The notes under the pieces are model-generated. The model did no database searches and was not told where the DNA came from. It saw only the letters and a program-made list of their open reading frames with translations. Made by a program: the position numbers and the translations under genes. Below, piece by piece: positions 23,656 through 34,183 of a stretch of 64,000 nucleotides of DNA. Location of the stretch: NCBI RefSeq assembly GCF_036323735.1, contig NC_086034.1:40786439-40850438 (forward strand), in the 5' to 3' direction. Each line of letters begins with the position of its first letter. The stretch's first letter is position 1. This DNA comes from Rattus norvegicus (Eukaryota; Chordata; Mammalia; Rodentia; Muridae).

Positions 23656-24276
23656 ATTAGCATAGTCATTTGGTAAGGTGTTGTTTGCAAAGCGCATTTG
23701 ATATTATAGAAGACAAAAGTCGCCAACAATTAATGCGTTCTCTAAAAGTCATCACTAGCAAACTGCAGGTCACTAATGAAGGCTAATAAAACTCATTAGT
23801 GACTCTGAGAAAGCAGATGTCGCTAACATAAGGCAAAAACTTGTTTAAAGCATCTTCTCTGGTCCAGGCTCAGTGGGAAGCACTAAAACTCAAAGCTCCA
23901 GCCAGCAAAAACTTTACAGAAAGCTTTTATTTGTTCAATTCAATAATTAATAGGTCTCTGCTGACCAGACCAAGCAAAGCAAACAGGCAGAAATCACTCC
24001 CTTGTTTGAAATCAGGAATTAGCCAGGAAATCTCAGGCCCTGGGCTTCAGACACCTGCTGATGATAGCTACTTTTGCTATGTTATTGCTGAAGCTGTCCC
24101 CAGGGCTGCAGAGATCTTACAAATGCACGCCACCTCCGTGCAGGAGAGAAACCCAGAACTGTGCCAGGAAAGGAAAAATGCAAAGTCTTAGTAAGCAACC
24201 CTCTGACCATTTGCAAGCACAGATGAAACAGGCTGAGGAGAACCAGGACAAAGCGATGTCAGAAAATCTCTGAGTT
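23656..24276. other. No gene recognised
   Basis: Unassigned. Overlapping frames at 23841-24191 and 24061-24273 lack a recognisable family. Confidence 0.4.
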
Positions 24277-24418
24277 AGATGGCAAGCATACAATCCCCAG
24301 GACTCACACAGGAGTAAGAACTGACTCCTGCACACACCAGAGCTAACGTGTACATGCATGGGTGATGACGAGCATGTGTGTGCGCACATGCAAGCACATG
24401 CACAATAAATAATCTCAG
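24277..24418 (+). mobile_element. B3/B2-like SINE, 5'-truncated
   Basis: 'gcaagcatacaatccccagg', 'gactcacacaggagtaa' and a tail with 'gcacatgcacaataaataat' follow the B3 3' body. Confidence 0.5.
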
Positions 24419-24846
24419 GTGACAGCTGTACCAGGACAGACAGGCTATTCTGAGAATCTCTGAGGCAGAGGGTGTGTGCCAGTGAGTAAAAAAGGAGCAG
24501 AGACGTGGGTATGTTGTCATGTATATGAAGAAAGGCACTCACACGCATAAGCAAAGTGACGTGCCTTCAGAGACACTGAGGGGACTGACAGCATCCAAGA
24601 GGGTCTGCCTCAAGTGGAACAGAGAGACTTGGGGGTGTCAGCAGTGCTCAGATTGTCATCGTGTGTATATCTGGTTTGTATGACTTGAAATTTTCTTTTC
24701 TTGAAAAGCAGGAAACTGATACAAGTGGCTACAAAAATGAGAAAGCAGATTAGAAAAACACTGAAGAACTTGCTCTTGGGAGGGTGTAGCAGGTAGCTTT
24801 TAAACACTCATTTCTTATGTGATGATTCCCATTTCTGAACTGAACT

Positions 24847-25165
24847 GTCTTAGTTAGGGTTTTACTGCTGTGAACAGACACCATGACCAAGGCAACTCTT
24901 ATAAGAGTAACATTTAACTGAGGTTGCCTTACAGTTTCAGAGGTTCATGCCATTATCATCAAGGCAGGAATATGGCAGCATCCAGGCAGACATGGAGCTG
25001 GAGGAGCTGAGAGTTCTCCATCTTCATCTGAATGCTGCTAGAAGAAGACTTGCTTTGCCTAGGGTATTAAATCCCACACCCTCAGTGACACACCTACTCC
25101 AACAAGGCCACACCTCCTAATAGTGCCACTCCCTGGGCTAAGCATATACAAACCATGGTACCAAC
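24847..25165 (-). repeat. URR1-like rodent repeat
   Basis: 'gtcttagttagggttttact', 'aaggcaactcttataagagt', 'gaggagctgagagttctcca' and 'cctaatagtgccactccctg' are all present. It is close to a full-length reverse copy. Confidence 0.55.
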
Positions 25166-25441
25166 ACAACTTTGGGAGTCAAAAAGAGCAAAAATGGAAT
25201 GAAAGCAATTCTTGTGTTCAACTAATGTTAGAGGTTATAACCAGTAGATGGCAAAGAAATGAAAGGGTAAGAGTAGGGTGCGGTAGAACAAAATAGTCGC
25301 TCATTTAAAATTGGTGTGAAGTCTATGTGGTCAGATCAAAGACCCAGAGAGTTCACACAAAAATGTGAGTGAAAGAGCTGAGGAAGTTCACTACATTAAA
25401 AAGAAGGAGGAGGGGGAGGGAGGAAGGGAGACAAAACATAG

Positions 25442-25605
25442 GCCAGGCATGGTGGCATAGGTCTTTAATCCCAGAACTTGGAAGGCAGAGGCAGGCAGGC
25501 CTCTGTGATTTTCAAGGGTAGCCTGGTCTCTACAGCAAGTCCAGCCAGGCAGAGATTTATACTGAGACCCTACCCCACCCCGTCTCAAAAACAAACAAAA
25601 AGATA
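25442..25605 (+). mobile_element. B1 SINE
   Basis: 'gccaggcatggtggcatagg', 'ctttaatcccagaacttgga' and 'cagaggcaggcaggcctctg' match the B1 body, with a CAAACAAAA tail. Confidence 0.92.
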
Positions 25606-25609
25606 AGAC

Positions 25610-27687
25610 CCAAAGTAATATGAAAAAGCTAAATGGATCTCTCCACATTAGCACAAGTAGAACACACAATTTTTAAGAGGCACCATTTTTAAAAGTCTGG
25701 AAACCACTTGGCACCTAGAGATAAATCTACCGAAGGCAAGCAATGCCAGATGGAGAGAGCCTTCAAATTTCTGTGAAATGGATTTACAAGATAAAACTAT
25801 GATGGCTCATGATTTGTGGAATGCCAGGTGACTCAATGTTGTGAAAGTGCCTGTTCTCTCTCTGCTACACTAGAATGGCTTTGATACAAATTATAATAAG
25901 CTTTTGTTTCATGTCAACAATTTTGTTCTGAAAAATGTATGTGGAAGACTGAAGATAAGAAATGGTCATGAGGTTGTGATTGGGAGACAGACACTTACCT
26001 CAGCCTGCAGTTGGTCTATGGTGGAGTGCAAGGGAGGTCAAGATACTCCCCAAAAGGAAACAAAGGGGGAGGGGCTTATTACCAGATAAATCTATTCATC
26101 TAATAGTGATACAAGTGCTAAGTCAGCATGATATACACAAAAGAATATGCAAATGTCAGTAGAACAGAAAGAAGAAACTAGAGAGAGAGCTGCACATACC
26201 AGGAGCTAGATAGATGTAAGGCCGAAGTCAAAAACCAAACCAGGGAGCTACAGATGGGATTGTGGGTAATCTATACTGTAACTAACATGTTCCCCTGTAC
26301 ACACTAAAATCAATTCTACCTCAAGCAAATATGTAAACATGAAAGACAAGGATTTAAACAGTTTAGGAGCTGATTTGGGACTATAGATTCATAACCCTGA
26401 AGTAAAGAGTAAAATTAAGATACAAAGGGTCCCAAATCAAATACCATCATAATAGACTTAGTTATATTAAAATTAACAATTTCTTTTCATCAACTTGTGA
26501 TGTAAAAAATAATCTTTCCTAACAAATGCAAGGTCTCGCTCCTTCAGGGAAAGCCTGTTTGCAGAAGAGAAAACATCTACCCAAAACAGTTCCAGAGAAG
26601 AGAGGAAATAAAGGGCTCAGAGAAGCTGGAAAGTTAACAATCACTTCTCTACAGTTGGTGTTTAATCTACCTATCTTTTCCCTCTGTTTGTTGATGGCAG
26701 AATTCCTCAGTTTCCTTTATACAAAGTTCACTATAGCAGCATCAACCCTCAGATCCTGGCACAGTTCAGTTAGCCTTGTATTAAGGCAGCCATCAACATA
26801 CACAGTGCCTGCTGCTTTCCCTGAGAAAGAAGAGCTTTCATTAACACTTTGCTATTGTTAAATTGGTAAAGGCCACATGCCAATTATGACTGAGGACCTC
26901 CTGGTGAGTGTCAAAGTGTGATGCATGGGGAGAAGAATGATCTATCTTGTTTAAGGAAGCAGCAGCAAAGAGACAGGGAAGGAGATAAGAAGAGGAAGGG
27001 AGAGGGGAATGGAGAGGGGAGGGGAGGGAACTCAGGTGAAGCCAAACTCAGGCTTTTATACCAACTCTGTCTATACATAAATGGGACTCTTGAGAAAAAG
27101 ATCTTATACTTGGGTTATTCCCCCAGTGACTTAAAAACCTTCCACTAGAGCCCCACACCAAACTATCTATCTCCCACAGTGCCACCCTTGAGAGCTAATG
27201 GTATTCATAATTGATCTTTGTGGGTAACACATATCCAGAGTAAAATCTGATAAGTAAGCATTGCCTGAGTAGGTCTCCATGAAGTAGTCAGTCAACCACA
27301 TCCAAGAGTCAAGGGATTGCCTTTCCTGGAGCTGTGAGTTGGACAGGTTTTCTAAAGAAAGGTCTGGGCAGGGAGTAAATGATACGCATTTCTCCAGCAC
27401 TACAGGAGAATGAGGAGTAAATACTAGCATGCTATGAAATAATCTACAGCCAGGAAATCATCCTTTCCATGGATGTCTAACACCATCCAACAATGGGGCT
27501 CAGAAGGCTGGATCTCCCATAGGCAAAAGAGTGAAGCTGGATCCTTTTCTCTTATCATATAGCAATGTATGCAATAAAACTCAAAATGGAGATAAAACTT
27601 AGAATACACACACATGTCTCCTTGACTTAACATTTGTAATTTCTTAAATATGGCAACAAAAGGATAAGGCAGTGGAATGAAAAAGTC
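25610..27687. other. No gene recognised; purine-rich tract inside
   Basis: Unassigned DNA with a G/A tract at about 26985-27030 (GGGGAGGGGAGGG). Frames at 26526-26861, 26918-27148 and 27167-27633 show no domain. The Lys/Arg/Gly content of the second comes from the purine tract. Confidence 0.4.
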
Positions 27688-27812
27688 AGAGACAGCCGTT
27701 GTGGCACATGACTGTTCTCTTCAAACACACAAGAGGCAAAGGCAGGAGGATCACTACCAGTTCAAGACAAGCCTAGTCTACTTATTGGGGCCCTGCTTAA
27801 ATGAAAGAATGA
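27688..27812 (+). mobile_element. Old B1-like SINE
   Basis: 'cagccgttgtggcacatgac', 'aagaggcaaaggcaggagga' and 'caagacaagcctagtctact' keep B1 spacing with many substitutions. Confidence 0.6.
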
Positions 27813-28765
27813 ATGAGTTGGACTTAACCCAAATGGAAAGGGTTGTGATATACTGTGTCTGCACACTGGAATATTATCCAGCATTTAGGGGACAGAGTTT
27901 AGACCACATGAGTACCTTGAGACTAAGTTTCAGTGAGACAAACCAACTGTATTGGCATGAACAAGAGCTGTATAGATCTTGGGGAGTGGGTAGGGATTTC
28001 CAGGGTAGGTCTATGTTATGGGCTAGGGCTGGGATGTTTCATTTTCATGAAGAGGAATCCCAAGCACCAACTGGCAAGTTCTTCTCAGGCAAGAGGAAGC
28101 TGAACCTGTAATCTGGCCATAGGCTGTGTGACTTTCCTCAGAGGTTTTTTGGGAGGGTGGGGTGGGTAGGTGGGGTTTACAGGCAGGAAAGGCTGATTGG
28201 TCATAACACAGTATCTAATTATTACATGGTGGAAAGGGCTGAGTAGGACGTCTGTGCAGTGGGACCATGCAGCACTTGTAGGAAGCTTTGTTCACTAAGG
28301 ACTCACTTGTACCACTAGGTCAATTATCTTAAAGTAAGAACAGGTGTTAGCTCATTAGTCTGCAGTTTGTCTGTCAGCTCCATCAGGTCACTGGAGAAGG
28401 TCTAAGCCTAGAGGGTAAGAGCAACCTGTGCTCCTCTCAGGTCAGCAGCTGACGCTGACTGACTGCCATTAAGGTGGACCTCAGCTGGAACTATCTGCTA
28501 AACAGCCATGTATGACCTCTCCATGTGGCCACTTAGATTCTTTACAACATCGTACTAGGTCAAAGGAGTTTTGGGAGAGTCAGGAAGATGCTATCCCTTC
28601 TCATATCACCTGGCCTTGAAAGTTACCTAATATCCTTCCGAAGGTCATTTAAAGTCAGGAGGAACCATGAATCACAATGGTGGGTTGAAGGAAGACACTC
28701 TGACTGAGATCCTTGGTAGCTTTTGACCAAGCCTCCAGCTCCTTTTCCACTCAACATACAAATAG
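27813..28765. other. No gene recognised; G4 motif inside
   Basis: The part near 27835-27960 has 'cactggaatattatccagca', resembling an ancient L1 ORF2 end. The remainder is unassigned and contains the G-quadruplex motif at 28151-28176. Confidence 0.4.
28151..28176 (+). other. Putative G-quadruplex motif
   Basis: Five G tracts of 3-4 bases separated by 1-5 base loops lie within about 26 bp (GGGAGGGTGGGGTGGG plus TAGGTGGGG). This exceeds the usual four-tract rule for an intramolecular quadruplex. Confidence 0.7.
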
Positions 28766-29158
28766 ATGATGACTAGGGTCTGTGTTTGCAGTGGAGGTGC
28801 CTTCTGTGTTTTAGCCTTGGTGATCTTAGCAACTTTAAGCCTGTCAACAATATCTGATTTTAAGAATATAGCAGTGTGGGAGGATGGTCATGTACCTTCA
28901 GATGTCTCAGGAAATGAAAGTTCAAAGACGGAAACATCTCACACAATCATGATCCTGATGAACTCAACGGCTGTGATAAATTCAACTGCTGCACCCATTA
29001 GTTCCCAGCAAATAGGAGAGAAATTAATTGCAGCTATTAAAAACATGACTGTTCCAGAAAAGTCTTTTCCCCCTTTTGGGAAAGTTTTGTTTAGCATGAT
29101 TCAAAACAGTAACAATTCTTTTAGAAAGAACATAGACAAGTTCCAACAAGTTGAATAA
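28766..29158 (+). CDS. Orphan 130-codon ORF: signal/membrane segment plus sequon-rich tail
   Basis: I do not recognise this frame. The predicted product has a hydrophobic segment at about residues 12-28 (FCVLALVILATLSLS) that could be a signal peptide or signal anchor. A polar segment follows with five N-glycosylation sequons (N50, N66, N72, N93, N116) within 67 residues. It ends in a stop before an AT-rich region. It lies outside any repeat that I can name, in a window where nearly all other frames are chance or mobile-element fragments. Against a real gene: no clear promoter, no nearby AATAAA, no neighbouring exon. The bases before codon 10 ('tttgcag') resemble a splice acceptor, so it could instead be one exon or a relic of a retrocopy. 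A chance ORF is also possible. Confidence 0.25.
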   Translation: MMTRVCVCSGGAFCVLALVILATLSLSTISDFKNIAVWEDGHVPSDVSGNESSKTETSHTIMILMNSTAVINSTAAPISSQQIGEKLIAAIKNMTVPEKSFPPFGKVLFSMIQNSNNSFRKNIDKFQQVE

Positions 29159-29159
29159 A

Positions 29160-29435
29160 CTTACCAAGAGTTAACTATGGCAACAAAAGTTTCCATATTA
29201 TTCTGAGGGGTCATAAATATAGAGTTTAAACTTTATTAAAACAAAGGCAAATGTTGAATGCATATCTGGTGCCCACAAGTCTGGCAGTATAACTGCAGTT
29301 TTCTAAACTAATGTTTGTGGCTGAGAATTGTTTCCTAGATGGTACGTTCAGCTTTCCTCCTTGCAAGGGACATTTGGTGGGGTAATGAAAAAGAGCTCAA
29401 TGATTGCCAATTATGATGTACCTGTTGTAACTAAA
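29160..29435. other. Unassigned, no gene
   Basis: AT-rich sequence between the orphan ORF and the L1 end. Nothing nameable. Confidence 0.4.
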
Positions 29436-30746
29436 CAAAGCTAAACAAAGAATTTATAGCTGAGGAATGACGAATGACTGAGAAACACCTAAAGAAATGT
29501 TCAGCATCTTTAGTCACAAGGGAAATGCAAATCAAAACAACCCTGAGATTTCACCTCACACCAGTGAGAATGGCTAAGATCAAAAACTCAGTGACAGCAG
29601 ATGCTGGTGAGGATATGGCGAAAGAGGAACACTCCTCCATTGTTGGTGGGATTGCAGACTGGTACATCCATTCTGCAAATCAGTCTAGAGGTTCCACAGA
29701 AAATTGGACATTGAACTACCTAAGGACCCAGCTATACCTCTCTTGGGCATATACCCAAAAGATTCCCCAACATATTACAAACACACATGCTCCACTACGT
29801 TCATAGCAGCCTTATTTATAATAGCCAGAAGCTGGAAAGAACCCAGATGCCCTTCAACAGAGGAATGGATACAGAAAATGTGGTTATGTCTACACAATGG
29901 ATTACTACTCAGCTATCAAAAACAATGACTTCATGAAATTCATAGGCAAATGGATGGAACTGGAAAATATCATCCTGAGTGAGGTAACCCACTCACAGAA
30001 AAACACACATGGTATGCACTCATTGATAAGTGGATATAATCCCAAATGCTCGAATTACCCTAGATGCACAGAACACATGAAACTCAAGAAAGATGACCAA
30101 AATGCAAATGCTTCACTCCTTCTTTAAAAGGGGAACAAGAATACTCTTGGGAGGGAATAGGGTGGCAAAGTTTAGAATAGAGGCAGAAGGTACACTCATT
30201 CAGGGCCTGTCCCACATGTGATCCATACATATATAGCCACCAAACTAGATAAGATGGATGAAGCAAAGAAGTGCAGGCCGACAAGAACTGTATGTAGATC
30301 TCTCCTGAGAGACGCAGCCAGAATACAGCAAATACATAGGCGAATGCCAGCAGCAAACCACTGAACTGAGAATGGGACCCCCATTGAAGGAATCAGAGAA
30401 AGGACTGAAAAAGCTTGAAGGGGCTCAAGACACCATATGAACAACAATGCCAAGCTACCAGAGCTTCCAGGGACTAAGCCACTACCCAAAGACTATACAT
30501 GGACTGATCCTGGGCTCCAACCTCATAGGTAGCAATGAATTTCCTAGTAAGAGCACCAGTGGAAGGGGAAGCCCTTGGTCTTGCTATGACTGAACCCCCA
30601 GTGAATGTGACTGTTGAGGGGAGGGTAACACCCATAGAGAAGCGGGGAGAAGTTAGGGGGATGTTGGCCTGGAGACCAGGAAAGGAAATAATAAAGGAAA
30701 TGTAAATAAGAAATACCCAAGTTAACAAAGATGAAAAAAAAAAACA
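29436..30746 (+). mobile_element. L1 3' end: ORF2 C-terminus, 3'UTR and poly-A
   Basis: The 5'-truncated copy starts in the ORF2 C-terminal region ('aaacacctaaagaaatgttc', 'cactcctccattgttggtgg', 'gctggaaagaacccagatgc') with the frame broken several times (pieces at 29474-29806, 29704-29928 and 29897-30127). The 3'UTR follows, and an A run at 30732-30744 ends the copy. The G-rich purine part of the 3'UTR is present near 30605-30690. No RT domain remains. Confidence 0.93.
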
Positions 30747-30749
30747 TTT

Positions 30750-30962
30750 GTAACAACCTGTAAAGGTACGGTGAGGAATCTTAATGACATCTGGCATGTT
30801 GTCCTGCCATGGCTGCTCTCCCTGTCCCTCCTGTCTCTTCTCCCTTTCCATTCCAGTCTGCTTCTCTTTCTTCAAACTTTTCTCCAACCCATCCTTCCTT
30901 CTCATCCAATGAAAGGCCTCCTTCTATCTTGTGCCTCCCTCACTTGTAACATCATCCCATAT
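30750..30962 (-). mobile_element. LTR fragment related to the 49968-50404 LTR
   Basis: 'taacaacctgtaaa' opens it. A pyrimidine-rich body follows ('tcctgtctcttctcc', 'caacccatccttccttctc'), then 'aggcctccttctatc' and 'acatcatccc'. All align in order with 50203-50404. It is about the 5' half of that LTR in minus orientation. It sits between two L1 ends that face each other. Confidence 0.75.
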
Positions 30963-31985
30963 ATATATGAGGGTGCTCCCCCAACCACCCACCAACACCT
31001 TCCAGTCTCCCTGCCCTGACAGTCCCTTACATTGGTGGGGGGAGGGTCAAGCCTTGTTAAGACCAAGGGCTTCTCCTTCCATTGGTGCCCATCAATGCCA
31101 TCATCTTCTACATATGAAGCATGAGCCATGGGTCTGTCCATGTGTACTCTTTGGATGGTGGTTTAGTCCCTGGGAGCTCTGGTTGGTTCTTCTTGTTGTT
31201 CTTATGGGGCTGCAAGCCCTTTCAGCTCCTTCAATCCTTTCTCTAACTCTTCCAATGGGGACCCCGTTCTCAGTTCAATGGTTGGTTGTGAGCTTCTGCC
31301 TCTGTATTCATAATGTTCTGGCTGAGCCTCTCAGGAGACAGCTCCTGTCAGCATGCACTTCTTGACATCAGCAATATTTTCTTGGTTTGGTGGCTACTTG
31401 TGTATGGTCTGGATTCCCAGGTGGGGCAGTCTCTGGATGGTCTTTCCTCTAGTTTCTGTTCCAAACATTTTCTCCATATTTTCACCTATGAATATTTTTC
31501 TTCCCCCTTCTAAGAAGGACTGAAGCATCTGCACTTTGGTATTCCTTCTTCTTGAGCTTCAGAAGGTCTGTATATTGTATCTTGAGTAATCCCCAAACTA
31601 AGCTTAGGGTCTTTTTGGCTAGGATGCACTTATCAATGTGCACATACTATGTGTGTTCTTTTGTGACTAGATTATCTCACTCAGGATGATATTTTCTAAT
31701 TTCACCCATTTCCTATGAATTTCTTGAATCATTGTTTTTGATAGATGAGTAGTACTCCATTTTCTACTTCTATCCACATGCCTGCAGAACTCAGGAGTTC
31801 CTTAATAGCTGAGTAGTATTCCATTGTAAATGTACCACATTTTCTGTATCCTTTCCTCTTGTGAGGGACATTTGGGCTCTTTCCAACTTCTGACTATTAT
31901 AAGTAAGGCTGCTCTGAACATAGTGGAGCATGTGTCCTTGTTATATACTGGAACATCTTTTGGGAATGTTGTGTATCCGAATTAT
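30963..31985 (-). mobile_element. L1 3' end in reverse orientation
   Basis: From left to right it shows antisense 3'UTR ('gagggtgctcccccaacc', 'ctgggagctctggttggttc') and then antisense ORF2 C-terminus ('gagtagtattccattgtaaa', 'gggctctttccaacttctga'). A small internal duplication of the 'gagtagtactcca' segment occurs at 31745-31825. It is the opposite-facing partner of the L1 at 29436. Confidence 0.9.
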
Positions 31986-32099
31986 GATTTATTTTTAAGA
32001 AAAACTTGTTGATGAATTACGTAAATAATTACTATATTAATAGAATAGCCTTAGAGACCAGTTTCTGAAGTTTAAAAAATATATATAGTAAAATCAAAA

Positions 32100-32213
32100 G
32101 GGGTTGGGGATTTAGCTCAGTGGTAGAGAGTTTGCCTAGCAAGCGCAAGGCCTTGGCTTTGGTCCTCAGCTCCGGAAAAAACAAACAAACAAACAAACAA
32201 ACAAAAAAGAAAA
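32100..32213 (+). mobile_element. ID SINE (rat-type)
   Basis: 'ggggttggggatttagctca' starts the classic 75-bp ID body, followed by 'agcaagcgcaaggccttggc' and a (CAAA)n-rich tail. ID elements derive from BC1 RNA and are far more abundant in rat than in mouse. 'atcaaaa' occurs on both sides, a possible short target duplication. Confidence 0.95.
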
Positions 32214-32281
32214 CAAAGATCAAAAATCTCTCATCCTACTAACAAGCAGATATCTTCCAAATATTTCTCGACACAATTGTT

Positions 32282-32314
32282 TCACATAGCGTATATATAT
32301 ATATATATATATAT
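32282..32314. repeat. (AT)n microsatellite
   Basis: About 12 TA units. Confidence 0.9.
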
Positions 32315-32694
32315 TACTTGCATACACATACTCACACATACCTTAGTTCTATCTGCACTGTATTATTTCATTGATATATGTATTACATTTATTTTTCTAG
32401 CCATCTATATTTTTTAAGTGGAGATATATTTGTCATTATTTAAAGATACACTGTCAACAGGGAAATGTTGGGTGCAAAGACAATGAATTCTGCAGGTATT
32501 AGGTTCTTTCTTCAGCTAACAGAAATTTTTTTAAATATATGCAAATCTTAACTCTAGGAACTTGTGAATATGTTAATTTTCATGACCAGAGTAATTTTCA
32601 AAAATGGAATTGACATCTGGGGATAGAGACACCCAAATTACTACAAAATGTTCAGGAAAGATAAAGACTATCTCTTGAGTTTATAAAACCAGAA

Positions 32695-32800
32695 ATGAGT
32701 TGACACGATGGCACATGCTTGCAACCCTAGATCTTGGGGATAGAGGAAAAGAATTAAAGGTCATCATTAACTACATAATGAACCAGAGGCCCAAATAATT
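32695..32800 (+). repeat. Possible old B1-like SINE
   Basis: 'gatggcacatgcttgcaacc' and a following 'atcttggggatagaggaaaa' retain a B1-like layout at high divergence. Confidence 0.35.
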
Positions 32801-32809
32801 GAATTACTC

Positions 32810-33369
32810 AAGATAAAATTCACAGACCAAATGAAGCTCAAGAAGAAGGATGACCAAAGTGCAGATGCTTCAGTCCTTCTTAAAAGGGGAAACAAAAATA
32901 TTTATAGGAGGCTATATGAAGACAAATTTTAGAGAAGACTCTGAAGGAATGGCCATCCAGAGACTACCCCAACCTGGGGATCCAGCCAATGTACATACAG
33001 CAACCAAACCCAAACAATATTCCTGATGAAAAGAAGTTCTTGCTGACAGGAGCCCGAAAGAGCTGTTTCCTGAGAGGCTCTGCCAAGGCATGACAAATAC
33101 AGAGGTGAATGCTTGCATCAAACCATTGAACTGAGAACAGGTTCCCCATTGGAGGAATTAGAGAAAGGATTGAAGGAGCTGAATGGGCTTGCAACCCCAT
33201 AAAAACAAAAAAACAACCAACCACAGCTCTCAGGGACTAAACCACCATCCAAAGTGTACACATGGATAGACCTACTATGGCTCTAGCTGCCTATGTAGCA
33301 GAAGATGGCCTTGTTGAGCACCAATGGGAGAAGAACCACTTGGTCCTACCAAGGTTCAATGCTGCACTG
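32810..33369 (+). mobile_element. Old L1 3' end, left part (split by the provirus)
   Basis: 'gcttcagtccttcttaaaag', 'cctgagaggctctgccaagg' and 'aaccattgaactgagaacag' are L1 3'UTR sequence in sense. The copy continues at 39566-39735 beyond the provirus, with a 6-bp duplication at the break. Confidence 0.88.
33364..33369. repeat. 6-bp target duplication, left (GCACTG)
   Basis: GCACTG directly precedes the 5' LTR and is repeated at 39560-39565 after the 3' LTR. Six bases is the duplication length of class II (ERVK/IAP-type) integrases. Confidence 0.97.
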
Positions 33370-33672
33370 TGTAGGGAGCGGCTAAAGATGGCGCTGACAT
33401 CCGGTGGTCGTTTGTGGTAAACACCTACAGCGCATGTGTTGGCAGACCCCCAGCACCTACAAGGCCAGGGTGATATTCATGCTAAATAGGTATTTCATGC
33501 TCCACCAATCCCCAGTGGACAAATTTACAGCCACAGCCTGTCTTGTATTTAAGGCGAGTGCCTTTGTTCCCCGGGGTCCCCGTACTATCAATTAGGTGTT
33601 CCTGCAATAAAGGCTGATTGAGAAGGATCCAACGGTGTTGCATCTTCCTTGCCGGTCGAGGTGGGCGCGACA
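33370..33672 (+). promoter_or_regulatory. 5' LTR
   Basis: TGTAGGGAGCGG start and GGGCGCGACA end. It carries a YY1-like 'aagatggcg' near the start, a TATA-like TATTTAAG at 33547-33554 and an AATAAA at 33606-33611, giving a U3-R-U5 order. It differs from the 3' LTR at 33395, 33410, 33573 and 33642 only. All four are transitions at CpG positions. Confidence 0.95.
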
Positions 33673-33674
33673 AC

Positions 33675-33694
33675 TGGTGGCCCGTACAGGGACC
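33675..33694 (+). promoter_or_regulatory. Primer binding site, tRNA-Lys-like
   Basis: Two bases after the LTR, 'tggtggcccgtacagggacc' resembles the lysine-tRNA primer site used by many betaretrovirus-like elements, with a one-base insertion and a substitution. The fit is good but not exact. Confidence 0.7.
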
Positions 33695-34183
33695 CGAGAA
33701 AATCTTTTCTCGTCTGGATCCAGAACTTTTTCAGCCTCAGGACGGTCGACGTCGGTAAGTTCCCAGTAGGGGCAGTTAGTTGCCGGAATTGGGACAATAG
33801 AGTTCCTATAAGTGGAACGGTAAAGTTCCTGAAGTTGGGACGATAAAGCTCCGGGATAAGGGATTGTAAAACTTCCCTAGTAGGACAATAAAGTTCTCTG
33901 GAAAAGCAGAGACAATGATAGCCTTGGTTTAGAGGCAAAAAGGGGTTTGTGGAGCACGGTAATGTTGTCTTTTCCATTTGATCCTTTGTGGGTTGGACTA
34001 GCACTTTTGCCTTATACTCTTTTTGTGTTGTGGTGTTGCTTCTGTCTGAATTGCCACCGCCCAGGGCACGAATGCATTTGTTGGGAAGAGTCCATGATGA
34101 GCCACAAGATCGTGTGTAAATAAACACGCCAGCTCGCCAGCTCCCCTTGCTTGTAAATCGATCGTAAATAAGGTCGTAAAAGC

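Noticed and set aside
24117..24554. 145-codon minus-strand frame, Cys/His rich
   Set aside because: Much of it overlaps a B3-like SINE and CA-rich sequence, and another frame overlaps it on the same strand.
27677..28111. 144-codon plus-strand frame
   Set aside because: It starts in an old B1 and passes through an ancient L1-like stretch; no domain was seen.
32100..32175. tRNA gene
   Set aside because: The tRNA-like body is an ID SINE with an A-rich tail; it lacks a proper anticodon arm and CCA-end context.
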